The notes under the pieces: generated by a model
Told to the model about the DNA's origin: nothing
The model's input: only the letters and a program-made list of their open reading frames with translations
Database searches by the model: none
Translations under genes and position numbers: made by a program
Origin: Calidifontimicrobium sp964618555
GTDB lineage: Bacteria > Pseudomonadota > Gammaproteobacteria > Burkholderiales > Burkholderiaceae_C
Direction: 5' to 3'
Length of the DNA stretch: 13,024 bases
Assembly: GCA_964618555.1 (NCBI GenBank)
Contig: CAZUBF010000105.1
Coordinates: forward strand, 1-13,024
Part shown: positions 1 through 6,070 of the stretch, piece after piece
Numbering within the stretch: position 1 is the first letter of the stretch
Layout of the letters: each line of letters begins with the position of its first letter

Positions 1-497
1 AGCGCCTGTTCGCGCTGCTGATGCAGGCCGGCGGGCGCGCGGGGCGCGACGCCGGCCACGCCGCCGCGAGCGAGCTGTGGGTCCAGACCTGGCACCCGCA
101 GCATGCGCTGTACGCGGCGCTGGTGCGCCACGACTACGCGGCGTTTGCCGCCGCGCAGCTCGCCGAGCGCGAGGCCGCCGGGCTGCCGCCGTTCACGCAC
201 CTGGCGCTGCTGCGCGCCGAGGCACGCAGCGCCGAGGTCGCGACCGCGTTCCTGCGCGACGTCGCGCAGCGCCTGGCCGACGCGTCGGCCAGGCGCTGCG
301 TCGGCCTGTACCCGCCGGTGCCGCCGCCGGTGTCGCGGGTGGCCGACGTCGAGCGCATGCAGATGCTCGTCGAGTCGCGTTCGCGCGCCGCGTTGCAGCA
401 GTTGCTCGCCGACGCGATGCCGCAGCTGCACGCGCTGCGCGCCGCGCACCGGGGGCTGTTGCGCTGGGCGGTCGACGTCGATCCCCTGGCGATCTGA
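1..497 (+). CDS. priA: Primosomal protein N' (replication restart helicase PriA), C-terminal part, 5' end outside window
   Basis: This is the C-terminal ~165 residues of PriA, read in the frame starting at base 3. PriA is a 3'-5' DNA helicase that recognises stalled forks and reloads the replisome through PriB/DnaT/DnaC. The visible start carries helicase motif VI in the form QAGGRAGR (the family usually has QVAGRAGR). It is followed by the typical stretch WVQTWHPQHALYAAL, then LAEREAAGLPPF and LALLRAEA. The protein ends RWAVDVDPLAI, matching the usual PriA C-terminus (W-x-x-DVDP). The Walker motifs and zinc-binding cysteines lie upstream of the window. The stop is TGA at 495-497, and the next gene starts 23 bases later on the same strand, so co-transcription is plausible. 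Identification rests on family motifs and is quite secure despite the truncation. Confidence 0.93.
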   Translation, partial: RLFALLMQAGGRAGRDAGHAAASELWVQTWHPQHALYAALVRHDYAAFAAAQLAEREAAGLPPFTHLALLRAEARSAEVATAFLRDVAQRLADASARRCVGLYPPVPPPVSRVADVERMQMLVESRSRAALQQLLADAMPQLHALRAAHRGLLRWAVDVDPLAI

Positions 498-520
498 TCG
501 CCGCGACAATCGCCGCCACG

Positions 521-1843
521 ATGTCGACGATCGACGAGACGACCTTCGACCGGGCGCGCCGGCACTTCGTCGACGGCGTGCGGCACGTCGAGGCCGGGCG
601 CCTGGCCGACGCCGAACGCTGCTTCGAGGCCTCGCTGGCGCTGCTGCCGGGGCGTGTGTCGACGCTGGTCAACCTCGGTGCCGTGCGCTGCCGCCAGGGC
701 CGCGCCGCCGATGCGCTGACGCCGCTGGAGCGGGCCGTCGCGGCCGCACACGACGATGTCGACGCGCGCGTGCAGCTCGCGCTTGCCCTGGCGCAGCTCG
801 GCCGCGACGACGACGCGCTGGCCGGCTTCGAACGGGTGCTGGCCGATGCGCCCGGGCAGCCCGTGGCCAGGCTGCAGGCGGCGCTGATCCACAACCGCCA
901 GGGGCGGCATGCGCGGGCACTGCAGCACCTCGAGGGGCTGCTGGCCGCGCACCCGCAACACGCCGAGGGCTGGGTGCTGCATGGGCAGACGCTGCAGAGC
1001 CTGGGCCGGCACGACGCCGCGCTGCCGTCGTACGAGCGTGCCCTGGCGCTGCAGCCGGGCCACGCACGCGCCTGGACGCTGCGCGGCAGCCTGCTGCGCG
1101 ACCTCGGCCGGCGCGACGAAGCCGTCGCCGCTTTCGAGCACGCGATCGCCCATGGCGGCGACCCGGCGCTCAACGGCTTCTTCCTCGCCGCACTCGACGG
1201 CCGCGCGGCGCCGCCGGGCGCGCCCGGCAGCTACGTGCGCCAGCTGTTCGACGGCTACGCCGCGCAGTTCGATGCGCACCTGACGCAGGTGCTGCGCTAC
1301 GACGTGCCGCGGCGCATCGCCGCGCGGCTGGCGGCGCGCGCCGCGCCCGACGGGCGGCGCCTGCGCCACGCACTGGACCTGGGCTGCGGGACCGGTCTGA
1401 GCGGCGTCGCGCTGCAGCCGCTGTGCCAGCGCATCGACGGCGTCGACCTGTCGCGCGCGATGCTCGCGCGCGCCGCCGCGACGGGTGTGTACACGCAGCT
1501 CGACGAAGTCGACCTGGTCGAGCACCTGCAGCGCAGCGCGCACCGGCACGACCTGGTCGTGGCGGCCGACGTGTTCGTCTACCTCGGCGACCTGGCACCG
1601 GCGTTCGCCGGCGTCAGCCGGGTCCTCGAGCCGGGTGGCTGGTTCGCCTTCAGCGTCGAACGCGCCGACGACACGGCCGACCACGTGCTGCGCGGCAGCC
1701 TGCGCTACGCGCACCGCGAACGCTACCTGCGCTCGCTCGCTCAAGCGCATGGGCTGGCGGTCGTCGATCTCGACGCGGTGGTCGTGCGCGAGGAACAGCG
1801 CACGCCGATCGACGGGCTGCTGGTGCTCCTGCAGCGACGCTGA
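521..1843 (+). CDS. TPR-repeat protein fused to a class I SAM-dependent methyltransferase
   Basis: The gene encodes 440 residues. Residues ~10-213 form about six consecutive tetratricopeptide repeats with the usual spacing of G-x-x-x-x-A and A-x-A-L-x-x-x-P (for example QSLGRHDAALPSYERALALQP). Residues ~238-440 are a Rossmann-type methyltransferase: motif I DLGCGTGL at 286-293, the acidic ribose-binding position in GVDLS around D309, and a motif IV-like DLVVAADVFVYLGDL at 344-358. The linker YVRQLFDGYAAQFDAHL is typical of predicted TPR-containing methyltransferases (the COG4976 type). The substrate is unknown; the TPR half probably recruits a partner protein. There is no signal peptide, so it is likely cytosolic. 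I chose ATG 521 because the reading frame further upstream overlaps priA and is out-of-frame priA sequence. No strong Shine-Dalgarno is seen, so translation may be coupled to priA. Confidence 0.85.
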   Translation: MSTIDETTFDRARRHFVDGVRHVEAGRLADAERCFEASLALLPGRVSTLVNLGAVRCRQGRAADALTPLERAVAAAHDDVDARVQLALALAQLGRDDDALAGFERVLADAPGQPVARLQAALIHNRQGRHARALQHLEGLLAAHPQHAEGWVLHGQTLQSLGRHDAALPSYERALALQPGHARAWTLRGSLLRDLGRRDEAVAAFEHAIAHGGDPALNGFFLAALDGRAAPPGAPGSYVRQLFDGYAAQFDAHLTQVLRYDVPRRIAARLAARAAPDGRRLRHALDLGCGTGLSGVALQPLCQRIDGVDLSRAMLARAAATGVYTQLDEVDLVEHLQRSAHRHDLVVAADVFVYLGDLAPAFAGVSRVLEPGGWFAFSVERADDTADHVLRGSLRYAHRERYLRSLAQAHGLAVVDLDAVVVREEQRTPIDGLLVLLQRR

Positions 1844-1934
1844 GTCCGGGCGGGCCGGCGCGATGGCCGGGCCTCACGCCACGTGCCGGGCTCGCGGCCT
1901 CGGCGGCGCCCGGCGCCCCTTCGCGTCGCCGGCC

Positions 1935-1955
1935 CGGCGGGAGGTTTTCCCGCCG
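1935..1955. terminator. Candidate bidirectional hairpin between convergent genes
   Basis: Perfect 8-bp inverted repeat CGGCGGGA / TCCCGCCG with a 5-base loop GGTTT. It lies between the convergent TPR-methyltransferase gene (+) and the secreted-protein gene (-). There is no T-run after the stem on either strand, so it is not a textbook intrinsic terminator. Its position makes a role in ending or protecting both transcripts plausible. Confidence 0.4.
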
Positions 1956-2014
1956 CGTACTCCGCGCGCCTGGGCCTGCCCCAGCCCGCGCCGGCAGGCC
2001 CGGAGCCGCCGCGT

Positions 2015-2458
2015 TCAGTCGCGGCCGTGACCTTTGCCGTTGCCGCGGCCGCGCCCCGGGTGACCGCGGTCGTCGCGGCGGTCACGATCGTAGCGGTCGC
2101 GACGGTGATCGCGGTAGTGATCGTAGCGGTCGCGCACCCAGTCGTCGCGCACGAAGTACACCGGCTGGTTGCACGCGGCGTAACGCTTGCAATAGAGCTT
2201 CCAGTCCTTGGCGTGGCCGGGCGGCACGTACATGTAGATCGGCCGGTACGGCACCGGGGCGGGCACGACGACCACCGGCTGCGGGTAGACCAGTGCCGGT
2301 GGCGGTGCCGAGCCGATCTCGATGCGGCCGTACACCCCCGGCTCGCGGATCGTGATGCCCACGCCGACGTCGACCGCCGCCTGGGCGAGCGTCGTGGACA
2401 GCAGTGCTGCGGCCAGGCACAGGGCGTGGCGAAGTCGCTTCGCAAACGGGTTCGGCAT
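2015..2458 (-). CDS. Small secreted hypothetical protein with Arg/Asp/Gly-rich tail
   Basis: 147 residues, no function recognised. The N-terminus is a clear Sec signal peptide: basic MPNPFAKRLRH, a hydrophobic core ALCLAAALLSTTL, and a likely signal peptidase I site AQA|AV after residue 27. The predicted mature protein has a conserved-looking core, GITIREPGVYGRIEIG, then a Pro/Val-rich stretch (PPPALVYPQPVVVVPAPVP), then PIYMYVPPGHAKDWKLYC with cysteines at 90 and 96. Proteins of this layout occur as conserved hypotheticals in Burkholderiales (from memory). The last ~40 residues are low-complexity and highly charged (RDRYD repeats, then a Gly/Arg/Lys-rich end). Start ATG 2456-2458 is preceded by AGGTG seven bases upstream, an acceptable ribosome binding site. 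It is probably periplasmic or surface-associated and transcribed alone. Confidence 0.75.
   Translation of the reverse strand: MPNPFAKRLRHALCLAAALLSTTLAQAAVDVGVGITIREPGVYGRIEIGSAPPPALVYPQPVVVVPAPVPYRPIYMYVPPGHAKDWKLYCKRYAACNQPVYFVRDDWVRDRYDHYRDHRRDRYDRDRRDDRGHPGRGRGNGKGHGRD
2086..2134. repeat. Direct repeat inside the charged tail of the secreted protein
   Basis: The 16-base unit GATCGTAGCGGTCGCG occurs at 2086-2101 and again at 2119-2134. The spacing is 33 bases, exactly 11 codons, so both copies encode the same RDRYD peptide on the minus strand. This points to in-frame repeat expansion within the low-complexity C-terminus rather than a mobile or regulatory repeat. Confidence 0.7.
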
Positions 2459-2876
2459 GGTGCTGCACCTGAGAGTCGTGATGTGTGTTCAACGCATTGG
2501 AGCCGACGGCGGCGCACAGGGATTCGCGCCCGAGTCGGCACAACGTCACCGAGTGCAACGGCGAGCGCCGCGCGGGGCGTGTCGGTGCAAGCAAAGGTGA
2601 CATCGGTGTGCATCGGTGCCGGTGAGCCGGCGTCCGAAGGTCGGACACCGCGACCGGGGTCTGTCGGGGACCGCGGAATCCCTCGGCCGCAAGGGAACGA
2701 AGAGCCGGCAGCCGCAGGCGGTCGGCGCGGGACATGGAGGTCACGGGCGTGTGCCGTCGTCGGCTCGCACGAGCCGGGCAGGCGACGGGATCGCGCGGGA
2801 TGCGTCCCGGCGACGACGACCCGCCATCTTGCGATCGGCTACGGGCAATGCAGATCGAGTTGTCTGCAACGCCGCA
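2459..2876. other. Intergenic region without a convincing gene (418 bases)
   Basis: It lies between the PhoX stop and the secreted-protein start, both on the minus strand, so it should hold the 3' end of the first transcript and the promoter of the second. Reading along the minus strand from the PhoX stop there are modest inverted repeats: TGCAGA/TCTGCA (2849-2868, 8-base loop), CGGGA/TCCCG (near 2800), and CGGCTCG/CGAGCCG (2761-2776, 2 bases between arms). Further on is GTCCGA/TCGGAC (2632-2646). None has a T-run. I could not find a convincing -35/-10 pair for the secreted protein. ORFs crossing this stretch have shadow-like composition. No tRNA or insertion-sequence end is visible. Confidence 0.5.
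2601..2618. repeat. Two tandem CATCGGTG units spaced one helical turn
   Basis: CATCGGTG occurs at 2601-2608 and 2611-2618, a 10-base period, about 145-160 bases upstream of the secreted-protein start codon. Such spacing is typical of paired protein-binding half-sites, but two copies in a GC-rich genome are weak evidence. Confidence 0.25.
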
Positions 2877-4784
2877 TCAGGCGCCGATCACGCCACCGTC
2901 GTCGCGCGTGATCGCCAGCGTCGCCGAACGCGGTCGCGCACCGGCGACACCGGTCGGCCAGCGCGAGTGGCGGTCGGGCCACGCCGGATCGCTGCGGTCG
3001 CCGGGCGGCTCGCCGGGGTGCTGCACGTTGACGAACATCGTGCGGCCGTCGGGCGTCCAGGCGATGCCGGTCAGCTCGCAGTGCGCCGGCCCGGTGAGGA
3101 AGCGCCGCACCTCGCCGGTGGCCACGTCGCAGGCCAGCATCTGGTTGTGGCCCAGGCGCGCGAACTCGCCCCGGTGCAACTGCTCGGCGGCGGCGTCGGT
3201 CTGCACCCACAGCACGCCGCGCGCGTCGAAGGCCAGGCCGTCGGGGCAGGCGAAGGCGTCGCCGCGCACGTTGCCCCGCGCCTCGGGTCGCGCGTTGGCC
3301 GGGTCGCCGGCGAGCACGAACAGCTCCCACGCCAAGCCGGTGGCGTCGAAGTCGCCGTCCTCGCGCCAGCGCACGATGTGGCCCATCGTGTTGGTCGCGC
3401 GCGGGTTCGCCGCGTCGACGCCGGGATGCCCCGGCGTGCCGCGGCGGCTGTTGTTGGTCAGCGTGCAGTAGACGCTGCCGCTGGCGGAGTCGATCGCGAT
3501 CCACTCGGGCCGGTCCATCTTCGTCGCACCCAGCAGGTCGCTCGCCTGGCGCGTCTTCACCAGCACCTCGCCCTGGTCGGCGAAGCCGTGTCCCGCCGTC
3601 AGTGGCCCCTGACCATGCACCAGCGGCAGCCAGCGTCCGCGGCCGTCGGCGTCGAAGCGCGCGACGTACAGCGTGCCGTGGTCGAGCAGCTCGGCGTTGG
3701 CCGCAGCGCCGCCGGCACGGATGCGGTCGCGGCTGACGAACTTGTACAGGTACTCGAACCGCGCGTCTTCGCCCGAGTAGACGACGGCGCGGCCGTCGCG
3801 CGCCGTCGCGACCCAGGCGCCTTCGTGCATCGCGCGGCCCAGCGCGGTGCGCTTGACCGGGGCGCGGTGCGGGTCGAGCGGGTCGATCTCGACGATCCAG
3901 CCGAAGCGGTTCGGCTCGTGCGGCTCGCGCGCGAGGTCGAAGCGCGCGTCGGTCTCGACCCACGGCACCCAGGCCTCGCGCTGCATCCCCCAGCGGCGGT
4001 GGTGCGCGTCGATCGCGTCGCCGCCGCGGAAGTAGAAGTCGAAGTTCTCCTCGCCCGACAGGAACGTGCCCCACGGCGTCAGGCTGCCGGCGCAGTTGGC
4101 CAGCGTGCCCCGCACGGTGCGGCCTTGCGGGTCGGCCGCGGTGCGCAGCAGCCGGTGGCCGGCCGCCGGACCGGCGACCACGCACGGCGTGAACGCGGTG
4201 ATGCGCCGCGCGTGGCGGCTGGGGCGCACGAGCCGCCAGCCCCCGTCGTCGCGTTCGACCTCGACCACCGACATGCCGACCGCGGCCTGCGACTTGCGCG
4301 TCTTGTCGGCGTCCCATTGCGCGACGCCGTCGGAGTGCAGCAGGCCCTCGTCGGTGTACTCGTGGTTCATCACCAGCAGCCCGCGGTGCGAGCCGCCGAG
4401 CGGCACGAAGACGATGGCGTCGTGTTGCATGCCCAGCTGCGCCGCCTGCGCGTCGGCGTCGTGGCGCGCGTCGGGGTCGAGCGGCGGCATGTAGCCGGGC
4501 AGCCCCACCGGCTCGCCCCAAGGGGCGAGCACCTGCGCGCGGTAGCCGGGCGGCACGACGACGGTGTCGGCGCGCGACGGCGGCACCGGTGCGAAGCCCA
4601 GCTTCGACCGCATCGGCGCGCCGGGCTGCGCACAGCCACCGACCCACGGCGCGAACAGCGCCGCGACGCCGGCGCCGAAACCGCCGCGCAGCACGGTGCG
4701 CCGCGCCGGGTCGACGCCGACGTCGTGCACGCTCGGGTTCGGCGAGCGGTTGCGGTCGCACAGGGTCGCGAAGTCCTTGGCCAT
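2877..4784 (-). CDS. PhoX-family protein (DUF839), Tat-exported alkaline phosphatase-like
   Basis: 635 residues, the usual PhoX length. PhoX enzymes are periplasmic, Fe/Ca-dependent phosphomonoesterases unrelated to PhoA. A twin-arginine signal is seen at 26-45 (ARRTVLRGGFGAGVAALF, Arg28-Arg29), so Tat export after folding is expected. Family motifs in order: VMNHEYTDEG (138-147), FTPCVVAGPAAGH (198-210), GTLANCAGSLTPWGTFLSGEEN (226-247, containing the family's conserved Cys, here 231, and the Glu pair 245-246), SGEDARFEYLYKFVS (337-351), TKMDRPEWIAID (421-432), YCTLTNNSRRG (439-449), ANPRATNTMGHIVRW (459-473), and FACPDGLAFD near 511. Start ATG 4784 lies 6 bases after the CoA-transferase stop, so the two are translationally coupled. 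No PHO box was recognised, so phosphate control is unproven. Some DUF839 proteins may have other substrates. Confidence 0.88.
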   Translation of the reverse strand: MAKDFATLCDRNRSPNPSVHDVGVDPARRTVLRGGFGAGVAALFAPWVGGCAQPGAPMRSKLGFAPVPPSRADTVVVPPGYRAQVLAPWGEPVGLPGYMPPLDPDARHDADAQAAQLGMQHDAIVFVPLGGSHRGLLVMNHEYTDEGLLHSDGVAQWDADKTRKSQAAVGMSVVEVERDDGGWRLVRPSRHARRITAFTPCVVAGPAAGHRLLRTAADPQGRTVRGTLANCAGSLTPWGTFLSGEENFDFYFRGGDAIDAHHRRWGMQREAWVPWVETDARFDLAREPHEPNRFGWIVEIDPLDPHRAPVKRTALGRAMHEGAWVATARDGRAVVYSGEDARFEYLYKFVSRDRIRAGGAAANAELLDHGTLYVARFDADGRGRWLPLVHGQGPLTAGHGFADQGEVLVKTRQASDLLGATKMDRPEWIAIDSASGSVYCTLTNNSRRGTPGHPGVDAANPRATNTMGHIVRWREDGDFDATGLAWELFVLAGDPANARPEARGNVRGDAFACPDGLAFDARGVLWVQTDAAAEQLHRGEFARLGHNQMLACDVATGEVRRFLTGPAHCELTGIAWTPDGRTMFVNVQHPGEPPGDRSDPAWPDRHSRWPTGVAGARPRSATLAITRDDGGVIGA

Positions 4785-4790
4785 CGCCGG

Positions 4791-5987
4791 TCAGCCGCGG
4801 GTGTCGCCGCCGCGGCGCAGCCGCGCCAGCACCGCGTCGGTGTGCTCGCCCAGCCGCGGCGCCGGCGCGCCGACGTGCCCCGGCGTGCGCGACAGCTTGG
4901 GCACCACGCCGGGCACGTCGAGCGCCAGCCCGTCGCGCGTGACGGTGCGCTCGATCATGCCGCGCGCGCGGTAGTGGGGGTCGGCGGCGATGTCGGCCAC
5001 GGTGTAGATGCGGCCGACCGGCACGCTCGCGGCCTGCAGCGCCGCGACCACCTCGGCCACCGGGCGCGCCGACGTCCAGGCCTCGATTGCCGCGTCGATC
5101 TCGGCCACGCGCGGCACGCGCAGCGCGTTGGTCGAAAGGCCCGGCTCGTCGGCGAGGTCGGCGCGGTCGACGGCGCGCATCAGACGCTTGAAGATCGAGT
5201 CGCCGTTGCCGCCGATCACGACCCGGCCGTCGGCGCAGCGGTAGGCGTTCGACGGCGCGATGCCCGGCAACGCCGACCCGGCGGGCTGGCGCACCGCGCC
5301 GAACGCGCTGTACTCGGGCAGCAGGCTCTCCATGCAGTTGAACACCGACTCGTAGAGCGCGACGTCGACCACCTGCCCGCGTCCCTTCGGTGCCGCGGGC
5401 GAGATGTCGCGCTGCCGTGCCTGCCGCGCCAGCAACACGCCGATCACGCCGTGCAGCGCGGCCAGCGTGTCGCCCAGGCTGACGCCGGCGCGCACCGGCG
5501 TACGCCCCGGCTCGCCCATCAGGTGGCGCAGGCCGCCCATCGCCTCGGCGACGACCGCGAAGCCGGGCAGGTCGCGGTACGGGCCGCTCTGTCCGTAGCC
5601 GCTGATGCGCAGCATGATCAGTGCGGGGTTGATCGCCGACAGCGTCTCGTAGCCCAGCCCCCACCTCTCCAGCGTGCCGGGCTTGAAGTTCTCGACCAGC
5701 ACGTCGCACTCGGCGGCCAGCGCGCGCACCGCGGCGCTGCCGTCGTCGCTGCGCAGGTCGAGCACCACGCTGTGCTTGCCGCGGCTTTGCACCTGCCACC
5801 ACACGCTGGTGCCGTCGTGCAGCAGGCGCCAGACGCGCAGCGGGTCGCCGTCGGGTGGTTCGACCTTGATCACCTCGGCGCCGAAGTCGGCCAGCGTTTT
5901 GCCGACGAAGGGGCCGGCGATCAGCTGGCCGAGCTCGAGCACGCGCAGTCCGGCCAGCGGTGCGGCGGCGGGTGGCGGTGTGTCCAT
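4791..5987 (-). CDS. CaiB/BaiF family (class III) CoA-transferase
   Basis: 398 residues, the normal family length. Class III CoA-transferases move CoA between carboxylic acids through an aspartyl-CoA thioester intermediate; they act in the cytosol, usually as interlocked dimers. Seen here: PLAGLRVLELGQLIAGPF (10-27), LADFGAEVIKVEPPDGD (32-48), LVENFKPGTLERWGLGYE (97-114), ISGYGQSGPYRDLPGF (128-143), then RAGVSLGDTLAALHG, where Asp173 corresponds to the catalytic Asp169 of formyl-CoA transferase. The C-terminal PRLGEHTDAVLA is typical. The acid substrates cannot be told from sequence. Start ATG 5985-5987 (MDTPPP) is preferred over GTG at 6056, because the extra N-terminal 23 residues look unlike the family. 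It is first in a two-gene unit with PhoX and divergent from the acylase gene, with 83 bases between the start codons. Confidence 0.9.
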   Translation of the reverse strand: MDTPPPAAAPLAGLRVLELGQLIAGPFVGKTLADFGAEVIKVEPPDGDPLRVWRLLHDGTSVWWQVQSRGKHSVVLDLRSDDGSAAVRALAAECDVLVENFKPGTLERWGLGYETLSAINPALIMLRISGYGQSGPYRDLPGFAVVAEAMGGLRHLMGEPGRTPVRAGVSLGDTLAALHGVIGVLLARQARQRDISPAAPKGRGQVVDVALYESVFNCMESLLPEYSAFGAVRQPAGSALPGIAPSNAYRCADGRVVIGGNGDSIFKRLMRAVDRADLADEPGLSTNALRVPRVAEIDAAIEAWTSARPVAEVVAALQAASVPVGRIYTVADIAADPHYRARGMIERTVTRDGLALDVPGVVPKLSRTPGHVGAPAPRLGEHTDAVLARLRRGGDTRG

Positions 5988-6070
5988 GCCGCGATGGTAG
6001 GCTGGCACGCGGTGGCGATAGACTGCCGCGCACCTTGGCGCGCGAACGGCCGCCACGAAGCGAGACGCCG

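Noticed and set aside
77..520. Upstream extension of the TPR-methyltransferase gene
   Set aside because: The added residues are out-of-frame priA sequence, Arg/Ala-rich, and the TPR region begins naturally after ATG 521.
2459..2876. Possible tRNA, insertion-sequence remnant or small gene in the long intergenic region
   Set aside because: No cloverleaf arms, no terminal inverted repeats with target duplications, and no short frame with a ribosome site and plausible composition.
5988..6056. Longer CoA-transferase start at GTG 6056
   Set aside because: The added residues do not resemble the family N-terminus and would fill most of the gap to the divergent acylase gene.
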